From: Prolixibacteraceae bacterium UBA5740
GTDB taxonomy: Bacteria; Bacteroidota; Bacteroidia; Bacteroidales; Prolixibacteraceae
DNA: 32,728 bases
NCBI GenBank assembly: GCA_002419285.1
Contig: DIFU01000085.1
Coordinates: 1-32,728 of the forward strand
Direction of reading: 5' to 3'
The notes beneath the pieces are model-generated. The model saw nothing but the letters and a program-made list of their open reading frames with translations. It searched no databases and was not told the DNA's origin. Positions 24,644 to 32,728 of the stretch are shown here, in pieces; the stretch's first letter is position 1, and each line of letters opens with the position of its first letter. A program made the translations under genes and the position numbers.

Positions 24644-25922
24644 TGCGTTTATTGTAGCCGGTTTGGTATTGTTACCGGCTTTGTTGTTTGCACAGTTTAA
24701 TAATAATACGACCTCTCCTTTTTCAAGATACGGTCTTGGTGATTTACACGATCATACCCACGGTCGTACCAGTGCCATGGGCGGTGCAACCTTAGGAAGT
24801 CGTAACTCTCAGCAAATCAATTATTCAAATCCCGCCTCATACACTTCAACCGATTCTCTTGCTTTTTTATTCGAGTTTGGATTTAACGGAAGGTTTTCAT
24901 CATATAAAAATGATTTGAACAGTTTTACTGCCAATGATGTAAACTTTAGGTATTTTTCGATGAGTTTTCCAATTTCCAGAAGAGTTAGTACAGCCTTAGG
25001 TCTTACTCCTTTTTCTGATATTGGGTATGATCTCCAGGTTAATCAAAATCTTGATTATGCCGGGCAAGTGCAGCATGGTTATTTTGGAGAAGGGTCACTG
25101 AGTCGTGCATTCTGGGGACTTGCAGTTGAGCCGGTAAGGAATATTTCAGTGGGTGCCAATTTGTTTTATTTCTTTGGTAACCTTACCCGGAATGCCAGCA
25201 TAACCTTTCCGGAAAATTCTTACATGTATACAATTCAGAAAAACAATTCACTGCGATTGAGGGACTTTGGGTTAAATTTCGGGATACAGGCTACCCTGCC
25301 TATGAAAGATGACCAATCACTTACGGTTGGTGCAACAATCGAAACTGAGCAAAAATTTACAGGATTTAATTCCGATATTTCCTACAAGACTTTGGTCCTT
25401 TATGATTCCTCCGGAAATCCCATCGGCGACAGCGATACCCTGACCTACCTGGCGGAAGTAAAAGACAAGATTATTATGCCGCTGGTATTTGGTGTCGGAT
25501 TATCCTATGTGAAAAAGGACAAGCTCGAACTCAATGCAGATTACCATTTTCATGCATGGTCGAAAGCCACTGCATTCGGTGAGCCGTATCAATTTATTAC
25601 TGACAGGCAGGTTCTTGCATTGGGCGGTGAGTATATTCCTGACCGTTATTCCATTAGAAGCTATATGTCACGAATAGCCTACAGGGCGGGATTATCTTAT
25701 GAGAATTCTTATCTCATGGTTAATAGTCAGCAAGTTAAGGATTTTGGCATAAGTTTTGGTGTAGGGTTACCAGTGTATCGTTCTAACTCGACTATAAATA
25801 TTTCTGCAGAGATAGGAAGAAGAGGAAGTACAGAAAAAAACCTGTTGCGTGAGAATTATATGAAACTCAATTTCAGTGTAAATTTGTATGACCTCTGGTT
25901 TATAAAAAGAAGATTTGATTAA
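24627..25922 (+). CDS. Outer-membrane beta-barrel protein of the SPFSRYGLGD family
   Basis: A 431-residue exported protein. The signal peptide is MQKNISAFIVAGLVLLPALLFA (1-22). The mature protein starts with TSPFSRYGLGDLHDH and then MGGATLGSRNSQQINYSNPASY, like OmpP1/FadL-type and PorV-like outer-membrane proteins. The rest alternates aromatic and polar strands typical of a barrel, ending in SVNLYDLWFIKRRFD. No function is established for this family that I can name. Its start lies inside the end of coaX (17-base overlap), and a TPR-protein gene follows after 21 bases. Envelope location is inferred from the leader and composition. Confidence 0.85.
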   Translation: MQKNISAFIVAGLVLLPALLFAQFNNNTTSPFSRYGLGDLHDHTHGRTSAMGGATLGSRNSQQINYSNPASYTSTDSLAFLFEFGFNGRFSSYKNDLNSFTANDVNFRYFSMSFPISRRVSTALGLTPFSDIGYDLQVNQNLDYAGQVQHGYFGEGSLSRAFWGLAVEPVRNISVGANLFYFFGNLTRNASITFPENSYMYTIQKNNSLRLRDFGLNFGIQATLPMKDDQSLTVGATIETEQKFTGFNSDISYKTLVLYDSSGNPIGDSDTLTYLAEVKDKIIMPLVFGVGLSYVKKDKLELNADYHFHAWSKATAFGEPYQFITDRQVLALGGEYIPDRYSIRSYMSRIAYRAGLSYENSYLMVNSQQVKDFGISFGVGLPVYRSNSTINISAEIGRRGSTEKNLLRENYMKLNFSVNLYDLWFIKRRFD

Positions 25923-25943
25923 TTTGCAAAAACCAATATTGTT

Positions 25944-27563
25944 ATGAGAACATTTATTCATAAGACCATCATGATCGCCTTGATTGTAATGGGTATGGTA
26001 CTGAATTCCAGTGCACAAAGGGTAATCAAGGGGATTGTATACCGAGAAGGTAAACCCGCAGCCGGCGTAACTGTCGAGATCCATCGCGGTTCTCAGCCTG
26101 CTTATACCAGCTTTGACGGGGTATATGAAGTTCAGGGAGACGATAAATCCAAATGGATTAAGTTTACCTTTATCGATGAATCAAAAAGGATTGATTTGCC
26201 TGTCGATGTTTCCACCTATGATTTCTTATTCGATGGTGTTGAACCGGAAGGTGGCACTGAAGGCCCGGGTGGGGTGAATCTCAAGTCGGCTCAGGATTTG
26301 GTTGCTGCAAATGATCTTGATTTCATGAACAACCTTTCCATGTATAATGAATTTTACAAGCAGAGTGATTTTAAATCCACCCTGGGTCCATGGAGAGTTC
26401 TGTATGACAAGTACCCAAAGTCAACCTTGAATTTATACATCCATGGTATCCAGATGTATGAAGATTTCCTTGAAAAAGCCAAAACCAGGCAGGAAAAGGA
26501 AGCTGCTCTCGATTCGTTGATGAACATTTACGACCAAAGGATCAAATATTTCAATCAAAAAGGATATGTGCTCGGCCGTAAAGGAACTGCCTGGTTGAAG
26601 TACCATCTGCCCCCTGCAGAAGATCTTACCGAAAATCAGCTTATCGATATTTATCGTAAAGGCTATGACATGTTAGATATCTCGATTGGAGAGCAGGCGA
26701 TTGAAACTGAGATCCCAGTGCTTGTGCTGCTGATGCAGACTTCCCGTTCTCTTTTCAGTTTGGGTAAACTTCCCAAAGAAGATGTTGTGAAAAACTATGA
26801 GCGAACCACTGATGTCCTGAATAAGAAGGAAGCTCAGAATCCTGATGAAGCTGGACTTGCGGAGGCCCGCACAGCCATTGAATCTATCTTTGGAGCATCC
26901 GGGGCTGCCGATTGCGAGGCGCTGACCAGCATTTATACCGCTCAGTATGATCAGAAGAAAGACGACATCGAATTCCTGAAAACCATGCTCCGGAGACTTA
27001 CGCGTGCAGGTTGCGACAACAGTGATCTATTCTTCAAGGCATCTGAACATATGTACCAGCTTGAACCATCAGCTGAAGCTGCTTTCAATATGGCACGCAT
27101 GTTTGTAAAAACCGAAGATACGGATCGGGCTAAACAGTATTACAAACAGGCTATGGAGCAGGAAACTGACCAGTCTCTTTTGGAAAATTATTATTATGAA
27201 TTCGCTTTATTCACCTTTGCAACAGAAAACAATCTGGTAGAGGCGCGTAATTACGCAAGAAGAGCGCTGGCAATCAATCCGAATAATTGCAAGGCTAATA
27301 TGCTTATCGGTGATTTGTATGTTACCGGCAGCCGGAGCTTCAGTGATGACAATTTTGAAAGAAGTACAGTTTTCTGGTTGGCAGTCGATTATTTTAATAA
27401 AGCACGATCTGGTGAAGATTGTGTGGCAGAAGCAACTCAGAAAATGAATACCTACAGGGGATATTTCCCGAATAAAGAAACCGCTTTCTTTATGAGTCTT
27501 AAAGAAGGTGACAGTTATACGGTTAAAGGTTGGATAAATGAAACCACGAGAGTGCGTTTTTAA
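25944..27563 (+). CDS. Exported TPR protein with N-terminal regulatory-like domain
   Basis: A 539-residue protein. The signal peptide is MRTFIHKTIMIALIVMGMVLNSSA (1-24). A carboxypeptidase-regulatory-like beta-sandwich at about 26-85 begins RVIKGIVYREGKPAAGVTVEIHRG style and ends before a low-complexity EGGTEGPGG linker. Residues about 100-500 are helical with tetratricopeptide-like repeats, clearest at AAFNMARMFVKTEDTDRAKQYYKQAME and ARNYARRALAINPNNCKANM. It is probably periplasmic, serving protein-protein contact in the envelope. It lies between the barrel-protein gene and lptC, overlapping lptC by 26 bases. Specific partner unknown. Confidence 0.87.
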   Translation: MRTFIHKTIMIALIVMGMVLNSSAQRVIKGIVYREGKPAAGVTVEIHRGSQPAYTSFDGVYEVQGDDKSKWIKFTFIDESKRIDLPVDVSTYDFLFDGVEPEGGTEGPGGVNLKSAQDLVAANDLDFMNNLSMYNEFYKQSDFKSTLGPWRVLYDKYPKSTLNLYIHGIQMYEDFLEKAKTRQEKEAALDSLMNIYDQRIKYFNQKGYVLGRKGTAWLKYHLPPAEDLTENQLIDIYRKGYDMLDISIGEQAIETEIPVLVLLMQTSRSLFSLGKLPKEDVVKNYERTTDVLNKKEAQNPDEAGLAEARTAIESIFGASGAADCEALTSIYTAQYDQKKDDIEFLKTMLRRLTRAGCDNSDLFFKASEHMYQLEPSAEAAFNMARMFVKTEDTDRAKQYYKQAMEQETDQSLLENYYYEFALFTFATENNLVEARNYARRALAINPNNCKANMLIGDLYVTGSRSFSDDNFERSTVFWLAVDYFNKARSGEDCVAEATQKMNTYRGYFPNKETAFFMSLKEGDSYTVKGWINETTRVRF

Positions 27564-28203
27564 TATTGCTAAACTTATTTATCGAAAGATCTATATTGCA
27601 GCCCTGCTTAGTGGGGCTGCAATCCTTTTTTTTGGCTGTGCCAATGATATTGAGAAAATAAAAGCCTTCAGTTCACCCGAAACCCTGCCAGTCATCTATG
27701 CCGAGAATTATGAAACAACCTTTACGGACTCGGGCATTGTCCGGTTTTTTTTGAAAACACCTCTTCTAATGAATTACGATAATGAAGGGAAAAGTTTTCG
27801 TGAATTTCCTCAAGGGCTTGAATTAACCAGATATGACGAACATGGGAGAATTGTTTCACACATAACTGCCAGGTATGCTAAACAGTTTGAAAAGGAAAAC
27901 AAGTGGGAAGCAAAAAATGATGTGGTTGCAATTAATCTTGCGGGAGACACACTTAAGACTGATCATTTGATCTGGGATGAAAAACAGGGGAAAATTTACT
28001 CTGATTTATACGTAAAGATCATTAGACCTGATCAGATTATAACCGGTATTGGATTTGAATCTGATCTGACCATGGAGAAATGGAAGATTAAGAATCCACG
28101 GGGGACTATATACGTCGAGATGAATCAGGGGACTTCAGTTGCAGGTGATTCCCTTTCAGTTCAACCATCGGAAGAGCGAAGACCGGTGGATATCGGACCC
28201 TAA
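27538..28203 (+). CDS. lptC: LPS export protein LptC
   Basis: A 221-residue periplasmic, membrane-anchored component of the Lpt bridge that hands lipopolysaccharide from LptB2FG to LptA. The N-terminus has a hydrophobic segment (IYIAALLSGAAILFFGC) with a possible lipidation cysteine C34, as often seen in Bacteroidota LptC. The body shows beta-jellyroll-like strands, for example ELTRYDEHGRIVSHITARYA and TDHLIWDEKQGKIYSDLYVKI. These match the LptC/OstA-like pattern. The gene starts inside the end of the TPR-protein gene and stops 10 bases before the CNNM-type gene. No other lpt gene is visible here. Confidence 0.88.
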   Translation: MKPRECVFNIAKLIYRKIYIAALLSGAAILFFGCANDIEKIKAFSSPETLPVIYAENYETTFTDSGIVRFFLKTPLLMNYDNEGKSFREFPQGLELTRYDEHGRIVSHITARYAKQFEKENKWEAKNDVVAINLAGDTLKTDHLIWDEKQGKIYSDLYVKIIRPDQIITGIGFESDLTMEKWKIKNPRGTIYVEMNQGTSVAGDSLSVQPSEERRPVDIGP

Positions 28204-28213
28204 TTTTAACCAA

Positions 28214-29476
28214 ATGTCATTGATAGCAATACTTCTTACAATTCTTTTTTCTGCCTTCTTTTCAGGGATGGAAATTGCATTTGTTTCTGCCAATAAGCTG
28301 AGATTAGAGCTGGACAAGCAATCATCACCCCTGAATTCCGGTGTTCTTAAAATGGTAACCCGTAAATCTGGTCAGTTTATTGCCACCATGTTGGTTGGCA
28401 ACAATATTGCCCTGGTAATTTATGGTATTGCGTTTTCAAAGCTTTTGGAACCCTCCTTGTATGGATATTTTCAGTCTGATTCTGCTGTACTCCTGGTTCA
28501 GACCCTGATTTCGACATTGGTCATTTTGTTACTTGGCGAATTTTTGCCAAAGACTTTGTTCAGGCTTTTTCCCAATGCTTTATTACGGGTTTTCAGCTTG
28601 CCGCTTGGTTTTTTCTTTATCCTATTCTATCCTTTAACCCGGCTGATAACAATGGTTATTCATTTTCTGTTGCGACGATTTGTGAAATCTAATGGAAATG
28701 ATGATGCTGAGAATCGTGTTTTCAGCCGTGTCGATCTGGATCATTTTGTGAAGGACTCGGAGAATCAGCAGAACAACGATAGCAAAGAAGTCGAAAAAGA
28801 GGTTAAACTTTTCAGGAACGCACTTGATTTTTCGAAGGTTAAGTTACGCGAAATCATGGTCCCCCGAAACGAGATTACCATGTTGGATGTTAACATCGAT
28901 ATTGAAACCCTCAGGCAAAAGTTTGTTGATACAGGTTATTCTCGAATTCTTATATACGAGGATAATATCGATAACATCATTGGTTATGTGCATTCATCGG
29001 CTATCTTTCAAAAGGCCCGAAGTATCCGGCCTTTTTTGAAAAATGTTTTAATTGTACCTGAAACCATGGCTGCCAATAAGCTTTTCAGTAGGTTTATCAA
29101 GGACCACAGAAGTATTGCTTTGGTGGTGGATGAGTTTGGTGGGACTGCCGGATTGGTCACCAGTGAAGATATCCTGGAGGAGATATTTGGTGAGATTGAG
29201 GATGAACACGATGTTACAGCCTTTGTCGAAAAGAAAATAAACGACAAGGAGTACGTGTTTTCAGGCCGTTTCGACATCGATCTGATCAATGAGAAATATT
29301 TGCTCAACCTGCCGGAATCCGAAGAATATGAGACGCTGGCTGGCTTTATTCTGTTCCATCATGAAAGCATACCCAAAGTGAACATGATCATTTCTATCGG
29401 GAGTTTCCAATTTAAGATTTTAAAAGCCTCTCATACAAAAATTGAGTTGGTCTACCTGACCATAATGGATGATTGA
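28214..29476 (+). CDS. CNNM/CorC-type membrane protein with CBS pair
   Basis: A 420-residue protein. I take the ATG at 28214, which opens directly into the first membrane segment (MSLIAILLTILFSAFFSGME) and follows lptC by 10 bases. An upstream start would overlap lptC. Residues 1 to about 165 are the CNNM (DUF21) membrane domain. LREIMVPRNEITMLDV starts a CBS-domain pair (about 210-325). LVVDEFGGTAGLVTSEDILEEIFGEIEDEHD closes it, and a CorC_HlyC domain follows at the C-terminus. Relatives transport or regulate Mg2+/Co2+; the Bacteroidota homologue GldE was linked to gliding. No other gld gene is nearby, so I give no symbol. Confidence 0.92.
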   Translation: MSLIAILLTILFSAFFSGMEIAFVSANKLRLELDKQSSPLNSGVLKMVTRKSGQFIATMLVGNNIALVIYGIAFSKLLEPSLYGYFQSDSAVLLVQTLISTLVILLLGEFLPKTLFRLFPNALLRVFSLPLGFFFILFYPLTRLITMVIHFLLRRFVKSNGNDDAENRVFSRVDLDHFVKDSENQQNNDSKEVEKEVKLFRNALDFSKVKLREIMVPRNEITMLDVNIDIETLRQKFVDTGYSRILIYEDNIDNIIGYVHSSAIFQKARSIRPFLKNVLIVPETMAANKLFSRFIKDHRSIALVVDEFGGTAGLVTSEDILEEIFGEIEDEHDVTAFVEKKINDKEYVFSGRFDIDLINEKYLLNLPESEEYETLAGFILFHHESIPKVNMIISIGSFQFKILKASHTKIELVYLTIMDD

Positions 29477-29592
29477 AGATATAATGTCCACCATTTTGCG
29501 TTTTTCTGCTTATTTACTCAATGGGCATGTAGACAACAGGGTTGAGAATAGTCAAGGCCCAAGGCTGAAGGTGTCAAAAAATTAGAATTGGC

Positions 29593-29608
29593 TCAGGTAT
29601 GAACCTGA
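29593..29608 (+). promoter_or_regulatory. Palindrome upstream of the PpiD-type gene
   Basis: Perfect dyad TCAGGT-ATGA-ACCTGA just before TATCTTCG, a possible -7 element (TAnnTTTG with one mismatch). The ATG lies about 60 bases downstream. It could be an operator overlapping a promoter; no regulator is adjacent. Confidence 0.35.
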
Positions 29609-29671
29609 AAATTATTATCTTCGTGCCTGAATTTTTGAAACCATTTTTGCATATAAAATAATAGTTTATCA

Positions 29672-31795
29672 ATGGCAACTTTACAAAAAATTAGAACCCA
29701 GGGTGGGTTGCTTGTGGCCATAGTTATTGGTCTTGCGCTGGTCGCATTCATTTTAGGCGATCTTTTTCAATCAGGTTCATCCCTCTTTACCCGTGGACGG
29801 CTCGAGGTGGGATCCATCAAAGGAGAAAGTGTTCAGTATCCTGATTTTATGACCAAGGCAGAACAGCTTGCAGAAATCTATAGATCAAATACCGGCCAAA
29901 CTCAGCTCAATGATGATGAATGGGTGCAGGTCCGTGAACAAACCTGGGAAAACATGATCCGCGAAAAAGTGATGGGTGATGTTTATGACGAAGTTGGAGT
30001 GGCAGTTTCATCAGACGAGATGTTTGATATGGTGCAGGGGAATAATATACATCCAATCGTTCAACAGATTTTTACTGATCCCAATACAGGAATCTTTGAC
30101 CGTGGAATGGTGGTAAATTTCCTGAAGAACCTTGAAATGGGCGTTTCTCCTGAACAACGGAACTATTGGTTATACCTCGAGGATCAAATTCTTAACGAAC
30201 GTCTCCAGTCGAAGTATAATAACCTGATTGGTAAGGCTCTATATGTGACTGGCAATGAAGCCCAGACGAGCATTGAACACCGTAGTCGTAACATTAACTT
30301 CGAATACCTGGTGTTAAACTACTCTTCAATACCCGACAGCGCTGTGAATATCACCGAAAGTGACCTGAAGGCCTATTACGAAGCTAATACAAATGAGTTT
30401 AAGGTTGAGAAAACCAGAGAAATTGAATATATCATATTCCCGGTGGAACCTTCACCAGCTGATTTTGCTGCAGGTGAACGATGGATTAACGAGATTCGTG
30501 ATGATTTCAGGAATGCCACCGATAATGTACAGTTTATTAATTCGAATTCGGATGTAAGTTTTGTTGATGTTTGGTTTAAAAAGGAAAGTGTACCTGCCAA
30601 CCTGTCGGCCTGGATTTTTGACGAAGGTGCTGTGGTTGGGGATGTATTCGGTCCTTATTTTGAAAACGATTCATATAAGTTGGCCAAACTTCATGCTTCA
30701 GAAATGATGCCTGACTCCGTCGAGGCACGTCACATACTTTTACGTGCAACCAATGCACAGGAGGCTGCGGCAGCGCAGATGCTTGCCGATAGTATCAAAG
30801 GATTAATTGAAAAAGGAAGTGATTTTGCAACTCTTGCCCGACAGTATTCAACCGATACCGGTTCGGCTGTCACCGGTGGTGATTTGGGATGGTTTGGCCG
30901 TGGCATGATGGTCAAGCCTTTCGAAGATGCTGCATTCAATAATAAAGTTGGAGAAGTTACCATCGTTCCCTCTCAATTTGGTCTTCATATCGTTCAGACT
31001 ACAAGAAAAGGGGCTTTGATTCCGCAGGTACAGGTGGCAGTCCTTGAAAGAACAGTCACTCCGAGCACCCAAACCAATCAGGCTGTATATGCAGTAGCCA
31101 GTAAGTTTGTAAGTGAAAATACCAACCGGCAGAAGTTTGATGCTGCGGCCGAAGCTCAAGGCCTTGTGAAAAAAGTGGCAGTCGTGCGTGAATCTGACCG
31201 CATGATTCCAGGTTTAGACTCACCGCGTCCTTTGATCAGGGCTGCTTTCGATGCTGAAGTAAATTCGGTACTTAAGAATACTGACGGATCGCCCATCTTC
31301 GAATTTGGTGAAAGCTTTATAGTAGGAACACTAACAAAAGAAACCGAAGAGGGAGTTGCTCCCTTTGAATCTGTGAAAGTCCGTGTAGAGTTGGCGGTTG
31401 AAAGAGAGAAAAAGGCTGCTTTGTTGGCTGATAGAATCAGAACTGCTTCTGAAGGGAAATCAGATATGTATGCCATTGCTACTGCTTTAAATGCCAGTGT
31501 GAATGTTGCCTCCAATATCAACTTCAATTCAGTTACCGTCCCCGGTGTCGGTTCTGAACCAGCATTAATAGGCACAGTATCGGCTTTGGAAAGCGGCGCT
31601 TTATCAAAACCTTTCAAGGGAAATACCGGAGTATTCCTTGCCAAGGTAAATTCTGTAGAGGATAGTGGTGCTGATGATATTGATGCAGAAAAAACACGTC
31701 TTGTCCAATCAATGGGATTCAGAGCAACTTATCAGGCATACGAAGCACATCGTGAGGCCGTGAAGATCGAAGACTACCGGAGTAAATTTTTCTAG
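29672..31795 (+). CDS. PpiD/SurA-type peptidyl-prolyl isomerase
   Basis: Membrane-anchored periplasmic foldase of 707 residues. One transmembrane segment (GGLLVAIVIGLALVAFILGD, 11-30) fits the PpiD topology. Residues about 35-340 are the SurA/PpiD-type N-terminal chaperone region. A parvulin domain follows at about 349-445, with EARHILLRA, FATLARQYSTDTGSAVTGGDLGWFGRGMM and FGLHIVQTT. Then comes a long C-terminal chaperone-like region. It assists folding of secreted and outer-membrane proteins. It lies 195 bases after the CNNM-type gene and is probably transcribed from its own promoter. Parvulin-domain assignment is firm. Confidence 0.94.
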   Translation: MATLQKIRTQGGLLVAIVIGLALVAFILGDLFQSGSSLFTRGRLEVGSIKGESVQYPDFMTKAEQLAEIYRSNTGQTQLNDDEWVQVREQTWENMIREKVMGDVYDEVGVAVSSDEMFDMVQGNNIHPIVQQIFTDPNTGIFDRGMVVNFLKNLEMGVSPEQRNYWLYLEDQILNERLQSKYNNLIGKALYVTGNEAQTSIEHRSRNINFEYLVLNYSSIPDSAVNITESDLKAYYEANTNEFKVEKTREIEYIIFPVEPSPADFAAGERWINEIRDDFRNATDNVQFINSNSDVSFVDVWFKKESVPANLSAWIFDEGAVVGDVFGPYFENDSYKLAKLHASEMMPDSVEARHILLRATNAQEAAAAQMLADSIKGLIEKGSDFATLARQYSTDTGSAVTGGDLGWFGRGMMVKPFEDAAFNNKVGEVTIVPSQFGLHIVQTTRKGALIPQVQVAVLERTVTPSTQTNQAVYAVASKFVSENTNRQKFDAAAEAQGLVKKVAVVRESDRMIPGLDSPRPLIRAAFDAEVNSVLKNTDGSPIFEFGESFIVGTLTKETEEGVAPFESVKVRVELAVEREKKAALLADRIRTASEGKSDMYAIATALNASVNVASNINFNSVTVPGVGSEPALIGTVSALESGALSKPFKGNTGVFLAKVNSVEDSGADDIDAEKTRLVQSMGFRATYQAYEAHREAVKIEDYRSKFF

Positions 31796-31915
31796 AATTT
31801 ATTCAATTACTGATATACGGGCTAAGCAAGGCGTAATAAATGCATCAAGCCAGTTTCTATGACTTTTCAATGTTAGGGAGTGGTTCTTATTGATTGATAG
31901 GACTTATTCGTTGTA

Positions 31916-32371
31916 TCAATTTTTATTCAGCAATTCCTTTACCTTGTCGGCGATATCCCTTCCATCCGCCTTTCCTGCCAGTAGGCGAGAGGCTTCACCC
32001 ATCACTTTCCCCATGTCTTTAGCAGTTGTTGCTCCTAACCTTGCAATAATGTCCCTGATAGCTTCTGTGAGCTCCTGGGGGCTGATTGGCTTCGGTAGGT
32101 ATACTTCGAGCGCGTGTACCTGGGCAATCTCCTGGTCGTAAAGATCTTTACGGTTTTGTTGTTGATATATTTCTGCTGAATCTTTTCCCTGTTTTACCAG
32201 TTTCTGGATCAATTTTAGCGATTCGCTATCCGTCAATTCGCTACCAGCTCCTTTGGCTGCCCTTTCTTCGAGCATTACTTTTTTCAGATTTCGAAGTGCC
32301 TCAAGACGTTCTTTTTCTCTGGCCTTCATGGCCGATTTTATATCTTCCGTGATTTGATCGAACAGGTTCAT
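31916..32371 (-). CDS. GatB/YqeY-domain protein
   Basis: A 151-residue, highly charged helical protein of the YqeY family, related to the C-terminal tRNA-binding domain of GatB. It shows the family pattern from LFDQITEDIKSAMKAREKERLEALR to VYLPKPISPQEL and ITKDMGKVMGE-type helix sequence (AKDMGKVMGEASRLLAGKADG). Function is not well established; tRNA amidotransferase-related or RNA-binding roles are proposed. It follows ftsZ by 11 bases on the same strand, an order common in Bacteroidota, and converges on the PpiD-type gene. Confidence 0.93.
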   Translation of the reverse strand: MNLFDQITEDIKSAMKAREKERLEALRNLKKVMLEERAAKGAGSELTDSESLKLIQKLVKQGKDSAEIYQQQNRKDLYDQEIAQVHALEVYLPKPISPQELTEAIRDIIARLGATTAKDMGKVMGEASRLLAGKADGRDIADKVKELLNKN

Positions 32372-32382
32372 ACGTTATAGAG

Positions 32383-32728
32383 TTAATCGATATTCTTATG
32401 GAGGTAAGGATTATTTTCCCTGAAAACAATTTTTTTTGAAGGGTCAGCTGATACAGTATACTTTGATACTTCGGAAGGTTTCAGGTTGCCTTTCTGATTT
32501 GCAGCCATCTGTTTTCTGACGTAGGCTGGGATTTTCTCCAGTTTCTCGACGTCGTCCTCGCTCATGTCAGCATAGTCAATTTGAAGAGTGGGCTTGGCAT
32601 TCTCCGGTTCGCTTTTTTTAGGTTTATCATATAATGACTCCCATGCTGCATCATTGGGCTCCTGCTGGTTTACCGGAAATTCATAAGTGCGTGCGTGGGA
32701 TTCAACCTGTGATCCTGATGTATTTTTC
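32383..32728 (-). CDS. ftsZ: Cell division protein FtsZ, C-terminal part
   Basis: Only the last 114 codons are in the window; the gene runs off the right edge, so the start and GTPase domain are not seen. The visible part is the charged linker (for example WESLYDKPKKSEPEN) and the conserved tail, KIPAYVRKQ followed by VSKYTVSADPSKKIVFRENN and PYLHKNID at the end. This matches Bacteroidota FtsZ, which ends in NxYLHDNVD-like residues. FtsZ forms the division ring; the tail binds membrane anchors. The reading frame is open to the window edge. Confidence 0.88.
   Translation of the reverse strand, partial: KNTSGSQVESHARTYEFPVNQQEPNDAAWESLYDKPKKSEPENAKPTLQIDYADMSEDDVEKLEKIPAYVRKQMAANQKGNLKPSEVSKYTVSADPSKKIVFRENNPYLHKNID

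Noticed and set aside
31156..31644. A 162-codon frame on the strand opposite the PpiD-type gene.
   Set aside because: Antisense shadow of a well-supported gene, with serine/threonine-rich composition typical of reversed coding sequence.

Overview
The window looks like chromosomal DNA of a member of the Bacteroidota, most likely Bacteroidales or a related lineage. Four things point that way: TonB-dependent receptors with N-terminal carboxypeptidase-regulatory-like domains; the FtsZ tail at the right edge, which ends in a YLHKNID-type peptide and is followed by yqeY; the coaX / outer-membrane protein / TPR / lptC / CNNM / PpiD gene series; and candidate promoters resembling the Bacteroidota TTTG-N19-21-TAnnTTTG pattern. 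I see no rRNA, tRNA, insertion sequence, prophage or CRISPR array.

Bases 1-7212 (+) hold two TonB-dependent receptors (68-2476 and 4654-7212). Between them lie a small membrane protein and a secreted PQQ-type beta-propeller. Bases 7209-14328 (-) hold the most interesting unit, a tight operon in transcription order: TonB-dependent receptor, AmpG/RhtX/FptX-like MFS permease, hemN, hemG (HemY-type) and hemH. The three enzymes are exactly the last three steps of the protoporphyrin-dependent heme pathway, in pathway order. No early-pathway gene (hemA, L, B, C, D or E) is in the window. My hypothesis is a dedicated porphyrin-salvage system: the receptor and permease would import a late porphyrin, possibly coproporphyrin(ogen), and the three enzymes would finish it to heme. 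The ferrochelatase carries an internal four-cysteine segment (C213, C215, C226, C231), as in the internal-cluster [2Fe-2S] ferrochelatases.

Bases 14329-15371 have no confident gene. They contain a 7-bp hairpin just upstream of the receptor, a degraded-looking small reading frame, and a possible 112-residue membrane protein. A lone CrtW-type carotenoid ketolase follows (15372-16091, +). A minus-strand group at 16167-20080 encodes a GHL10-type glycosidase-like protein, a DUF4922 HIT/GalT-like protein and a SpoIID/LytB-domain protein. The last two overlap by ATGA and are probably envelope-related.

From 20352 to 29476 a closely packed plus-strand series encodes a HAD hydrolase, a cupin, NadB, NadC, CoaX, an outer-membrane barrel protein, a TPR protein, LptC and a CNNM/CorC-type protein. 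It links NAD and CoA precursor synthesis to envelope biogenesis through several overlapping genes. A PpiD/SurA-type foldase follows under its own apparent upstream region (29672-31795). At the right edge, on the minus strand, are ftsZ (C-terminal part only) and yqeY.
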